Part shown: piece after piece, positions 1-7,334 of the stretch
Layout of the letters: every line of letters starts with the position of its first letter
Numbering within the stretch: the stretch's first letter is position 1
Assembly: GCA_003575245.1 (NCBI GenBank)
Contig: NMQN01000841.1
Span: 1 to 12,316 of the forward strand
Source: Candidatus Atribacteria bacterium 1244-E10-H5-B2
GTDB lineage: Bacteria; Atribacterota; JS1; SB-45; 34-128
Reading direction: 5' to 3'
Length of the DNA: 12,316 nucleotides
Notes under the pieces: generated by a model
What the model was told of the DNA's origin: nothing
What the model saw: the letters and a program-made list of their open reading frames with translations, nothing else
Databases searched by the model: none
Made by a program: the position numbers and the translations under genes

Positions 1-74
1 TTTTCGGTAATTTTACTTCCATCAACTCCTAATTGATCTACGATTATCTTTTTTATTCTGTCCATGGATTCCAT
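1..74 (-). CDS. acpP: Acyl carrier protein, N-terminal part (3' end beyond window)
   Basis: The first 24 codons are visible and begin MESMDRIKKIIVDQLGVDGS. This is the usual opening helix of a bacterial fatty-acid acyl carrier protein (pattern xxRVKKIIxxQLGVxxxxI). The phosphopantetheine-bearing DSL motif near residue 36 lies outside the window, so the carrier function is inferred from the N-terminus only. The start at 74 is chosen over the in-frame ATG at 65 because a GGAGGTG site (complement of 85-91) sits 10 nt upstream. In a typical genome this gene is followed by fabF. Here it lies downstream of an aminotransferase gene and a truncated gene, about 190 bp from the latter, and is probably a separate transcription unit. 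Confidence 0.85.
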   Translation of the reverse strand, partial: MESMDRIKKIIVDQLGVDGSKITE

Positions 75-84
75 TCTATTCTTT

Positions 85-91
85 CACCTCC
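85..91 (-). promoter_or_regulatory. Shine-Dalgarno site of acpP
   Basis: GGAGGTG on the minus strand, 10 nt before the ATG at 74. It decides between two in-frame ATGs (74 and 65), the second being 19 nt away. Confidence 0.8.
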
Positions 92-127
92 CTTTACATT
101 ATCATGCAACTACCACCTTTAAATAGT

Positions 128-216
128 CCTGCTCCCCGGAAGAAGATACTCCAAAAAAACCAAGGAGCAGGGAACGGCAACCCGGAGAACTCTGGAGAGA
201 AAGCCGGATCATCGGG
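128..216. other. GC-rich island with nested inverted repeats
   Basis: About 90 bp visibly richer in G+C than the surroundings. CCTGCTCC at 128-135 is the perfect inverse of GGAGCAGG at 164-171. CGGC (175-178) and GCCG (203-206) enclose a tight hairpin CCGGAG/CTCTGG (182-187 with 190-195). CCCG at 181-184 can alternatively pair with CGGG at 213-216. Read leftward it would lie in the 5' untranslated region of acpP, about 55-140 nt before the start. It may be a leader RNA structure or the remnant of an inserted element. I cannot match it to a riboswitch class I know. Confidence 0.4.
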
Positions 217-247
217 ATTCGATTCTTTAAAAATTAATAGCAATTTA

Positions 248-265
248 AATACCTTGTATGGTATT
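248..265. repeat. 6-bp inverted repeat around the stop of the truncated flavin reductase
   Basis: AATACC (248-253) and GGTATT (260-265) are perfect inverses with a 6-nt spacer. The dyad is operator-like in size but may be chance in AT-rich DNA. It coincides with the point where flavin reductase similarity ends. Confidence 0.25.
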
Positions 266-347
266 AAGTAATAAATCCTTTTGTTAATAAAAACTCACTA
301 TTTCCTTTTCGAGGGCTTCCGCTAATACCTAGTATTTTTATTTTCAT
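264..347 (-). pseudogene. Truncated NADPH-dependent FMN reductase / flavodoxin-like protein, N-terminal stump
   Basis: A 27-codon frame on the minus strand starts MKIKILGISGSPRKGNSEFL and ends at a TAA at 264-266. GISGSPRKGNS is the FMN phosphate-binding loop of the NADPH-dependent FMN reductase / iron-sulfur flavoprotein family, whose members normally run about 180-220 residues. Only the first strand and loop survive. A Shine-Dalgarno GGTGG (356-360) sits 8 nt before the ATG, and the frame begins only 16 nt after the aminotransferase stop, so it was once a normal member of the run. No continuation is seen in any frame on the left. The break lies at or near 265-285, next to a GC-rich island. 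A functional micropeptide is possible but unlikely. Confidence 0.7.
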
Positions 348-363
348 ATTTTCATCCACCTAA

Positions 364-1524
364 TTATGCTAAATTTTCTATATATTTTTTAATTCGCTTG
401 ACAGCCTCTCTAATATTTTCTTCAGAATTTGCATAAGATATTCTTAAATAACCTTCACCATGAGGACCAAAAGCAGAACCTGGTATTGTAACTACATTTG
501 CTTTTTCAAGAAGTTCATTAGCAACAGTTTTGGAATTTTTACCAATTTTTCTTACATTTGGAAATACATAAAAGCTTCCTTTAGGTTTGTAACAACTTAT
601 CCCTCTTATATTATTTAGCTCATCAACAATAAGGTTTCTTTTTTTCTTATATATTTCTATCGTTTTATTTGTTTTATTAAAAATACTTAGTGCCTTTATC
701 GCTGCATATTGTGATGATGCATTCACACAGGCCACTAAGTTCTCCTGCAACCTTACCATCTTTTCAATTATTTGGCTGTTCCCTGCTGCAAATCCAATTC
801 TCCATCCCGTCATTGCGAAGGATTTTGAAAAGCTATTTATTACTATTGTTCTTTCTAGCATTCCACCGATAGAAGCAATAGAGTGATGTTTAACTCCATC
901 ATATACAAATGTACTATAGACCTCATCTGATATAACTAGAAGTTTATATTCTTTTGCTAAACTTGCTATATTTTCCAAGTCATCATAATCTAAAACTGCA
1001 CCAGTCGGATTGTTAGGTGAATTTAACATTAAAATTTTGGTCCTATTTGTTATCCTTTTTTTTATACTTTCTGGAGATATTTTAAATTCATTTTCCTCAT
1101 ATACAGGCACTGAAATTGGTATACCACCACAAAATTTAATTTGAGAAAAATAATTAAGCCACTGTGGGTCCTGTAAAAGAACTTCATCTCCAGGAGTAAT
1201 TGTAACTAAAAGACAAAGTGCTAATGCACCCATTCCGCCTATGGTAACAATAATTTCATTTTCAGGGTTTACAGATAGATTATACTTATTTAAATGTTTA
1301 GCCATTTCAGTCCTTAGCTCAATTATCCCTGCGTTTGCAGTATAGCGAGTTTTACCTGAACGTAAAGCTTTGCATCCCTCCTCCACTACTTCTGCTGGAG
1401 TATTTAAATCGGGTTCACCAATGCCCAAATTAATTGACCCAGGGAATTTTTTTGCTCTATCAAACATGGCACGTATTGCACCTTTTTTCATTTCAACAGA
1501 TTTGATATTTAAAAAATTTTTCAT
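364..1524 (-). CDS. Pyridoxal-phosphate aminotransferase, class I/II (aspartate aminotransferase-like fold)
   Basis: A 386-residue cytosolic PLP enzyme that transfers an amino group between an amino acid and a 2-oxo acid. All fold-type I landmarks are present: NLGIGEPD near residue 32, NSPNNPTG (168-175), SDEVYSTFVYDG (199-210) with the PLP-contacting Asp200 and Tyr203, SFSKSFAMTGWRIGF (231-245) with Lys234 forming the Schiff base, and YLRISYA (359-365) with Arg361 binding the substrate carboxylate. Length is typical. The start is the ATG at 1524, with AGGAG at 1536-1540. A TTG at 1551 gives a longer frame but would read through this site. The gene follows a threonine synthase-like gene by about 110 bp. 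Substrate is not predictable beyond aspartate/alanine/aromatic-type donors. It could serve the amino compound imported by the neighbouring ABC system, which is inference. Confidence 0.9.
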   Translation of the reverse strand: MKNFLNIKSVEMKKGAIRAMFDRAKKFPGSINLGIGEPDLNTPAEVVEEGCKALRSGKTRYTANAGIIELRTEMAKHLNKYNLSVNPENEIIVTIGGMGALALCLLVTITPGDEVLLQDPQWLNYFSQIKFCGGIPISVPVYEENEFKISPESIKKRITNRTKILMLNSPNNPTGAVLDYDDLENIASLAKEYKLLVISDEVYSTFVYDGVKHHSIASIGGMLERTIVINSFSKSFAMTGWRIGFAAGNSQIIEKMVRLQENLVACVNASSQYAAIKALSIFNKTNKTIEIYKKKRNLIVDELNNIRGISCYKPKGSFYVFPNVRKIGKNSKTVANELLEKANVVTIPGSAFGPHGEGYLRISYANSEENIREAVKRIKKYIENLA

Positions 1525-1637
1525 GTCAACTACTTCTCCTTTTATATACAATTGAATTTTTACGTCAAACTAATTATTTATATAATTTAATTTTATAATA
1601 TTTTAATTCCTAATATTTCGTTTCGTAATTTTTTATT

Positions 1638-2834
1638 TCAATCTAAAAAATCTAACATTTGTTTAACATCATTTGGAAAAGAGTAAATTGATTTTTGTAA
1701 GTTAGTAAACACATCTAAGCTTTTTAAACCTGTACCCGTTATAACAGCTACACAATTTTCCTGTTTTTTAATAATCCCTTTTCGACGAGCTTCTAATATG
1801 CCAGCAAAAGAAATTCCACCTGCAGGTTCAGATAAAATTCCCATATTTTGGGCTAAATTTTTAACTGACCTAAGGATTTCTTTTTCTTTAATAGCAATGG
1901 CATACCCACCACTTTGTTTTAAACAATCTAAGGCTATATCACCATCAAGAGGATAAGGTACTGCAATAGTAAAGGCTTCAGTTTTAAAAACACCTTCCCA
2001 TTTTACAATATGCTTATTGTTTAAATAGGCATTCACAAAGGGGGAACAAGCCTCTGCTTGCACTGCAAGAATATGAGGAATTTTAGAAATTTTTCTAAAA
2101 TCGTATAATTCTTGAAACCCACGCATCATTCCAACCAGCAAACCACCTCCCCCTACTGGTACAGCAACCCAATCTGGAGAATATCCTAATTTTTCTATAA
2201 TTTCATATGAAATTGTTTTATTAGCTTCTATTTGATATGGATTAACAGTACTTGCTGTAGTGCAATTATGATATCCTTTGATTTTAGTGATTTTATTTGA
2301 TAAATCAATACAGTCATTAACTGAACCATCGATTAAAAATATTTTAGCTCCAAAAGATGCTGCTTGTGTATATCGGCAAGAAGGGGTATTTTTGGGCATC
2401 AATACTATGCAAGGAAGCCCAGCTCTTGCAGAATAAGCTGCAACTGCTGGGCCAGTGTTTCCATCAGAAGCCACCACAATACCGTTAGCATTTAGCTCTT
2501 TTGCTCTTGTCATCCCAACAGATGCTGGACGATCTTTATATGTGCCAGTGGGATTAATAGTCTCGTTTTTTATCCAGAGGTTAACATCGTAATAATTATT
2601 GGCGTTTAGAAGAGGTGTACCACCCTCTTCTAAACTAATCACATTTCCTTTTTCGATTGGTAAACAACAATAATATTTCCACATCCCGCTAAATATTTTA
2701 GGATAATTTTCAACAAATTTATTATCATTTTTGTAAATAATTCTAATTCTACCATTACAAATTGGGCAAACATAATAACCAGATTCAGATGAAAAATTTT
2801 TTTGACAATTTTCACATTTTAATATGAATTTCAT
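1638..2834 (-). CDS. thrC: Threonine synthase-like PLP enzyme with N-terminal zinc ribbon
   Basis: A 398-residue fold-type II PLP enzyme. Threonine synthase turns O-phosphohomoserine into threonine and phosphate. Residues 7-26 carry two CxxC pairs (Cys7/10 and 23/26), the small zinc ribbon common in this subfamily. EEGGTPLL (69-76) is followed by PTGTYKDRPA with Lys100 as the Schiff-base lysine, then SDGNTGPAVAAYSARAGLP (123-141), STVNPYQIE (195-203), the PLP phosphate-binding PVGGGG (226-231) and ITGTGLK near the C-terminus. The usual SSGNTG is SDGNTG here. The gene starts about 210 bp after the last permease gene, with AAAGGA before the ATG. No homoserine kinase or dehydrogenase gene is near, so a catabolic or other beta/gamma-elimination role next to the importer is a real alternative. 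Family assignment is firm, exact reaction moderate. Confidence 0.82.
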   Translation of the reverse strand: MKFILKCENCQKNFSSESGYYVCPICNGRIRIIYKNDNKFVENYPKIFSGMWKYYCCLPIEKGNVISLEEGGTPLLNANNYYDVNLWIKNETINPTGTYKDRPASVGMTRAKELNANGIVVASDGNTGPAVAAYSARAGLPCIVLMPKNTPSCRYTQAASFGAKIFLIDGSVNDCIDLSNKITKIKGYHNCTTASTVNPYQIEANKTISYEIIEKLGYSPDWVAVPVGGGGLLVGMMRGFQELYDFRKISKIPHILAVQAEACSPFVNAYLNNKHIVKWEGVFKTEAFTIAVPYPLDGDIALDCLKQSGGYAIAIKEKEILRSVKNLAQNMGILSEPAGGISFAGILEARRKGIIKKQENCVAVITGTGLKSLDVFTNLQKSIYSFPNDVKQMLDFLD

Positions 2835-3043
2835 TTGATTTACTAATCCTTTTATAATATACCAAAAATAAATTTTTAATCGTTAAATTTACTAACCCCA
2901 ATAAACCTTCTCGGTTAAACCTAAAATTAATACAGTCCATATATAGCCTTTTCTATGAAATATAGTTAATTAAACATCCTCATATTGAATAAAAACCAAC
3001 AAAACCTAAAATACGCAACTTAGAATTAATAAAATTCAAAAAA

Positions 3044-3874
3044 TTATCCCTTTGCAAATCCTTCTGACACACCTCTAACAATATATTTTCTAAAAAAAAT
3101 ATAGACTATCATTGGCATGAATGAAAATAATAAAGATGATGTCATTATAGCTTGCCAATCCGTTAAAAACTGACCAATAAACGATGCTACACCAACTGTT
3201 CCTACCCACTTATCTTGATTATATATAAATGTATAGCCATACATATACTCGTTCCAAGCATCAAAAAAGGTGATAATTGCGACTGTAATCATTGCAGGAT
3301 AAGTTAAAGGTAAACTTATTTTAAAAAATAACATTGTCCTTGAAGCCCCATCAATAACTGCAGCTTCCTCAATTTCTGAAGGTATGTTTTCGAAAAATCC
3401 TATCAAAATCCACGTGCCTAATGGCAATGTAAGAATAATATTAGCTAATATTACAGAAAATAAATTATTGATTAAATTAATGGATTTAAATATTTCAAAC
3501 AATGGAACTACCATAATAGCTTGAGGTATCATCTGAGTTACAAGCACTAATAAAAGTAATATATTGTTAAACTTTATTCGAAATTTAGCTATTGAGTATG
3601 CTGCGGGTACTGAGACCAAAAGATTCATTAAGACTACACCCAAAGATACTAGCAATGAATTCATTATCCATTTAATTATTTTCGTGTTAGTTATAACCCA
3701 TTTTAACTTTTCTAAAGAAAAACTCTTAAAAAATAAGGAGGGAGGATAACTCGTAGCTTGAGTTGTAGGTTGAAATGATGTCAATACCATCCAATAGAGG
3801 GGAAAGCTAATTACGATTATAATTAAAAATATCATCGCATACAAATACAGATTTAATGTTTTAAATTTCTGCAT
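3044..3874 (-). CDS. Carbohydrate ABC transporter permease (MalG type, second permease)
   Basis: An inner-membrane subunit of a CUT1-like importer, with about six hydrophobic segments over 276 residues (the first at 10-30). The cytoplasmic EAA loop that docks on the ATPase is clear at 169-190 (EEAAVIDGAS ... ISLPL), the MalG-type arrangement. The start is taken as the ATG at 3874. AAGGAG lies 9 nt upstream inside the 3' end of the preceding permease gene, only 4 nt separate the two genes, and translation is probably coupled. The ATG at 3898 has no ribosome site and would overlap the upstream gene by 20 nt. No ATP-binding subunit gene is adjacent on either side, so a shared ATPase encoded elsewhere is inferred. 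Confidence 0.92.
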   Translation of the reverse strand: MQKFKTLNLYLYAMIFLIIIVISFPLYWMVLTSFQPTTQATSYPPSLFFKSFSLEKLKWVITNTKIIKWIMNSLLVSLGVVLMNLLVSVPAAYSIAKFRIKFNNILLLLVLVTQMIPQAIMVVPLFEIFKSINLINNLFSVILANIILTLPLGTWILIGFFENIPSEIEEAAVIDGASRTMLFFKISLPLTYPAMITVAIITFFDAWNEYMYGYTFIYNQDKWVGTVGVASFIGQFLTDWQAIMTSSLLFSFMPMIVYIFFRKYIVRGVSEGFAKG

Positions 3875-3878
3875 TAAT

Positions 3879-4802
3879 TTAAACTCCTTCTTTCCCATCT
3901 TGAACTCGTAAATATCTTAATAAAAATATTGATACAGTACCAACTATCACCAACAAGATAACTGAAATTGATGAAGCATAATTTCTATTAAAAAATTTAA
4001 ACGCTTCTTTAAAAATCATGATTGACAAAGTTTCTGTAGCATGCATTGGTCCTCCTCTTGTTAAAAACCATATTATGGTAAAACGCTTAAAACTCCAAAC
4101 TATAGTCAAGAGTAAAAGAAACTTCATTATATTCGAAATAGATGGTAGGGTTATATAGAAAAACTGCTTAAAAAAAGAAGCTCCATCTATACTTGCTGCT
4201 TCATATAAACTCATAGGAACTGTTCGAAAAGCTGCTAATATAATTAGAGTATGCATGGGAAATAAACGCCATATACTCACAAGCAATACGCTTACTAATG
4301 CTATATCACTATTAGTTAACCACCCTATTTCAGATTTTCCTACTAAATGTGACAATAAATAATTAATAACACCTCGTCGTGGATTCAACATCCATAGCCA
4401 AATTAGAGAGGCTACTACATCAGGAATAGCATAAGGCAAAGTAACAAACGCAGTAAAAACTTTTGCTCCAGGAAGTTTTAGTTGTTCGCTTTTATCAACT
4501 ACTAAAGCGGTTATAAATCCTATTAACATTATTCCAAATGTATAAAATAAAACATACAAAAATGTAATTACAATAGAGTGCAAAAAAATATCATCTGATG
4601 CCATTCTTATATAATTACTTAATATAAATTTATCATTAATAAAAAAACTTTTTACGATACAATAAAATAGAGGGTATATAAATAAAAATAAAATTACAAC
4701 AATAATTAAGGAATCAAATAAATAAGGATAATATTTTTCTTTTATAGTAAACTGTCTACATTTATTAATAAAATTAGTTAACATGCTAATATTTAATCTC
4801 AT
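3879..4802 (-). CDS. Carbohydrate ABC transporter permease (MalF type, first permease)
   Basis: A 307-residue inner-membrane permease that pairs with the next gene's product. Hydrophobic segments occur near 31-50, 74-101, 113-137, 167-190, 224-244 and 280-300. The EAA loop lies at 201-220 (YEAASIDGAS ... ITLP). The sequence RGGP after the loop is typical of MalF/UgpA-type permeases. The start is the ATG at 4802, preceded by AGGAGG (4807-4812). The TTG at 4835 opens a longer frame but its codons include that ribosome site. The spacing of 4 nt is rather short. About 440 bp of sequence without a recognised gene, plus a strong hairpin, separate this gene from the binding-protein gene. Confidence 0.92.
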   Translation of the reverse strand: MRLNISMLTNFINKCRQFTIKEKYYPYLFDSLIIVVILFLFIYPLFYCIVKSFFINDKFILSNYIRMASDDIFLHSIVITFLYVLFYTFGIMLIGFITALVVDKSEQLKLPGAKVFTAFVTLPYAIPDVVASLIWLWMLNPRRGVINYLLSHLVGKSEIGWLTNSDIALVSVLLVSIWRLFPMHTLIILAAFRTVPMSLYEAASIDGASFFKQFFYITLPSISNIMKFLLLLTIVWSFKRFTIIWFLTRGGPMHATETLSIMIFKEAFKFFNRNYASSISVILLVIVGTVSIFLLRYLRVQDGKEGV

Positions 4803-5246
4803 TTTCCCTCCTAAAATTTTTTTATTGTGAGCCAAAATAATTTACTGCTTTTTTAATTTTTCATTCTCAAATGTTTTAGCAAAAATGACTTGCTTTCTTC
4901 TTTTTTTAGTAAGGTCTAAATCTATTACAATAAAGGGGGACAAACTAAGCAAAATCTGTTTGTTTTATTGTGTGGATCTGCCTTAAACAAGCTCACACAT
5001 CTTTAAGTATAGTAAATTATTCAAGGTCTTCTAGGAGTCTTAACCAATCGTAATTCCGATGTTTTGCCAAAAGATGATTTTAAAGAAAGACATCCTAATT
5101 ATTTAAACTCTCTGTCGACCCAAAAGCCCCGCTTAAAGCCACCTTTGATACTGTTATAAACTCTAAATTATAGTTTTGGTAATAAAATTAGAGCAAATAA
5201 CGAATTTTAAATTAATAATATTTAGAGCAATTTTCCTGTTTAATTA
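4803..5246. other. Long spacer with no recognised gene, possible decayed coding remnant
   Basis: About 440 bp without a convincing gene between the binding-protein hairpin and the permease genes. The part around 4940-5150 is visibly less AT-rich than its flanks. One minus-strand frame from about 5145 to 4915 has only three in-frame stops in nearly 80 codons, and a plus-strand frame around 5020-5165 is open for about 47 codons without a start or ribosome site. Neither resembles a family I recognise. A degenerate insertion is possible. It also holds the interrupted inverted repeat at 4928-4970. No clear promoter for the permeases was seen. Confidence 0.4.
4928..4970. repeat. Interrupted long inverted repeat in the binding-protein/permease spacer
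   Basis: CAATAAA (4928-4934) pairs with TTTATTG (4964-4970), and ACAAAC (4940-4945) with GTTTGT (4958-4963). This gives 13 bp broken only by a GGGGG bulge (4935-4939), with a 12-nt loop. It could be an RNA hairpin in the 5' untranslated region of the permease genes, or an end of a decayed element. Confidence 0.4.
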
Positions 5247-5304
5247 AAAGATTAAGAACTTATTCATGATTGCTTTCGGCAATGAGAATAAGTTCTTAAT
5301 CTTT
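5247..5304 (-). terminator. Perfect 19-bp stem-loop after the solute-binding protein gene (attenuating terminator or mRNA stabiliser)
   Basis: Positions 5247-5265 are the exact inverse complement of 5286-5304 (19 of 19 pairs). Inside, ATTGC/GCAAT (5269-5273 with 5279-5283) adds a capped 5-bp helix with a 5-nt loop. It begins 15 nt after the binding-protein stop codon. On the minus strand it is followed by TAATTAAA rather than a long U run, so partial termination or protection of the upstream mRNA from 3' decay fits better than a tight terminator. This is the known way binding-protein mRNA is kept in excess over permease mRNA (as with malE-malF). Confidence 0.8.
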
Positions 5305-5319
5305 AAGTATGTAAGTTTA

Positions 5320-6573
5320 CTATTTCCCAAAACGCTTTTCAAGATCTTCTTGCAATTTATTCATAGCCTCCTTGGGAGTTACTTTTCCACTCATAGCAAA
5401 AGATATTGCATCAGCTACCATTCTTCTAATTTCCGGTGTATCACTTTCGTGTCCCGATAATGTTCTTACTATGCCGTACGGAGAGACTTCGGCATAAACT
5501 TTGAACCAAGGATTTTCTTTTTCAACAGCGTCATATGTGAATTTTAAACCAGGTATACCAGATATTACCGCCCACTTATTCGCCTGTTCTGGTTTAAGTA
5601 AAAATTGTATAAATTTTGCAGCTACTTCTTTTTTGGGTTTTGACGATTGAGCATTAATAGCATACCAGTTAGTCTCAAAAGGACTTGCTGGATCTGGAAA
5701 TGGAAGCCTTGCAACGCCAATATTTTTATATAATTCTTCGCTAGCTGCTTTACAAATGCCTGGCCAATAGCTTCCGTCCATTACCATAGCTGCTTCACCA
5801 TCTAAAAATTGTTGTCTCTGTAAACCAAATTCCATACCCCCAGGATGTGATTTAAGATTGTAAATTTCTTTTAGAAACTCAACGCCTTTTATAAATTCTG
5901 GTTCTTTAACTTCAAATTTTCCATCCTTAACAATTCTTCCTCCAAATCCTTCAATAACTATCATTCCTCCTTGCATAATATATGAAGGGTTAGCAAAGTT
6001 TGTTGGATGAGCCAAACCTGTCTTCCCGGTAGCTTCATATACAGCGTCGGAAACCCTTAACAATTCATCTGGTGTTTTTGGTACATCTACACTTGCTTTA
6101 TCCAACAAAACTTTATTGTAAATTAAAGCACCATACGGAAATCCTTCATAAATTATTGCATAAGTTTTACCATTTTTTTCTCCTATAATTTGTTGAGGCG
6201 GGAAATCTTTAGCATAATCTTTTAATGTTATCCAATTATCTAGAGGTTCTAAGTATTCCTTATTTATCCAAGAAACTAAAGCCATATCCTGAACAAAAAA
6301 TATGTCAGGCCCTCCTCCTGCCTCAAATGAAGTAGTTAAAGCATCATTATAGGCAGAGTATGGGGTAGGTACTTTTTCAATTTTTATTCCAGGATTCTCT
6401 ACCTCAAATTGATCAACAAAACTTTGAAGAATATCTGATCTACCTATCTCTAACCATTGCCAATTTGCGTATTTGATTGTCACATCAGCAAATACATTTA
6501 TACTTCCAATAATCATTAACCCTACAATAATAAAAGTTATACACAATATTTTTTTTTGATAAAGTAATTTCAT
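5320..6573 (-). CDS. Extracellular solute-binding protein, family 1 (carbohydrate-type ABC importer)
   Basis: A 417-residue secreted ligand-binding subunit that delivers solute to the two permeases encoded downstream. The N-terminus has basic residues (QKK), a hydrophobic stretch at about 9-24 and a probable signal peptidase I site after VFA (residue 29). There is no lipobox cysteine, so the mature protein is soluble or otherwise anchored. The mature part shows family 1 hallmarks: an early strand with YANWQW, PGIKIEKVPTPYSAYNDAL, GGGPDIFFVQD (the hinge-proximal PDI/F motif near 86-96), and later G(E)AAMVMDGSYWPG. AGGAGTG precedes the ATG. The ligand is unknown. Its place beside sugar-acid genes suggests an amino sugar acid or uronate-like compound, which is inference. 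Confidence 0.93.
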   Translation of the reverse strand: MKLLYQKKILCITFIIVGLMIIGSINVFADVTIKYANWQWLEIGRSDILQSFVDQFEVENPGIKIEKVPTPYSAYNDALTTSFEAGGGPDIFFVQDMALVSWINKEYLEPLDNWITLKDYAKDFPPQQIIGEKNGKTYAIIYEGFPYGALIYNKVLLDKASVDVPKTPDELLRVSDAVYEATGKTGLAHPTNFANPSYIMQGGMIVIEGFGGRIVKDGKFEVKEPEFIKGVEFLKEIYNLKSHPGGMEFGLQRQQFLDGEAAMVMDGSYWPGICKAASEELYKNIGVARLPFPDPASPFETNWYAINAQSSKPKKEVAAKFIQFLLKPEQANKWAVISGIPGLKFTYDAVEKENPWFKVYAEVSPYGIVRTLSGHESDTPEIRRMVADAISFAMSGKVTPKEAMNKLQEDLEKRFGK

Positions 6574-6663
6574 AATAGATTACACTCCTTTTTTAAATTA
6601 TTTTCTTTTTTAAAATCAACAAGTTAAAACTTTCTAATTAATTAGCTTAATATTATCCAGATA

Positions 6664-6678
6664 TATCACCTCCTTTCT
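6664..6678 (-). promoter_or_regulatory. Orphan near-perfect Shine-Dalgarno sequence in the binding-protein leader
   Basis: AGAAAGGAGGTGATA on the minus strand matches 14 of 15 bases of the complement of the 16S rRNA 3' tail, yet no gene starts there. Eight nt downstream of GGAGG is a CTG that opens a frame of 8 codons before TAG. It lies about 90 nt before the real binding-protein start, which has its own AGGAGTG. It may drive a leader peptide, act as a ribosome standby or stalling site, or be the relic of a lost gene. Confidence 0.45.
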
Positions 6679-6826
6679 TATTTAATAAATCTTAATTATT
6701 TCGGTAAATTTAAATTAGTATAATTTATTAAAATTTTAATTATTAGTACTACAATTTGCTCTACTAGATATAGTCTTTTCTTGTCAGCTATAGTTATTTG
6801 TGGCTTAAATATATTTTATTTTAGAG

Positions 6827-7291
6827 TTAATATTCTTTGATTTTCACGATCATCTCTAATTCTACAGGAATATTACCTGACAAAATTGAAGTCCCTAAAG
6901 CAGACCTAGTGTGTTTACCTTTCTCGCCGAATATTTTAACTATCAGCTCAGAGGCTCCATTTACTACCTCAGGCTGTCGGTAAAAATCAGGAGAACTATT
7001 TACGTAGCCTTTAATTCTAACAATCTCTTCAATATTGTCTAAAGACTCAATAACAGATTTTATTGCAGCCAAACAATTAAGTGCACATATTTTTGCAGCC
7101 TCATATCCTTCTTCTAAGCTTATTTCTCCGCCTACTTTCCCTACATAAACAAATTTCCTATCTTTTACAGGCCCTTGACCAGAACTAAAAACCAGATTAC
7201 CAATTTTCTTGGCAGGAATGTATTCAGCAACTGGCTTAGGAACTTCTGGTAAACTTAAACCAAGTTCTTTTAGTTTATTTTCAATTTTCAT
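6827..7291 (-). CDS. RidA/YjgF/UK114 family protein (long form), probable enamine/imine deaminase
   Basis: A 154-residue cytosolic protein of the YjgF/YER057c/UK114 superfamily. RidA proteins hydrolyse reactive 2-enamine/imine intermediates released by PLP enzymes to 2-oxo acids and ammonia. The fold is seen in NLVFSSGQGP (32-41), the central helix with ALNCLAAIKSVIESL, and the C-terminal strand with HTRSALGTSILSGNIPVELEMIVKI. Arg129 corresponds to the carboxylate-binding arginine of active Rid proteins and Glu145 lies in the expected place. The extra N-terminal 20-25 residues and the VNGASELIVKIFGEKGKH pattern mark the longer subgroup rather than classic 125-residue RidA. It starts 43 nt after the PLP ammonia-lyase-like gene with AGAGGT before the ATG, which supports a shared task. 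Confidence 0.9.
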   Translation of the reverse strand: MKIENKLKELGLSLPEVPKPVAEYIPAKKIGNLVFSSGQGPVKDRKFVYVGKVGGEISLEEGYEAAKICALNCLAAIKSVIESLDNIEEIVRIKGYVNSSPDFYRQPEVVNGASELIVKIFGEKGKHTRSALGTSILSGNIPVELEMIVKIKEY

Positions 7292-7334
7292 TAATTTTTA
7301 CCTCTTTAAAAAATACTAATTTTTAAGATACCAA

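Noticed and set aside
104..271. Plus-strand open frame of 55 codons starting with ATG across the GC-rich island
   Set aside because: It has no ribosome binding site, runs antisense to the flavin reductase stump, and resembles no family I recognise. It could be a remnant but is not supported as a gene.
2835..3043. Promoter for the threonine synthase-like gene
   Set aside because: A TATATT/TATTAT-like box is present near 2855-2865, but no -35 box at proper spacing could be found, so it is not listed.
6727..6740. 14-bp perfect A/T palindrome (ATTAAAATTTTAAT) upstream of the binding-protein gene
   Set aside because: It consists only of A and T in a very AT-rich gap, where such palindromes are expected by chance.
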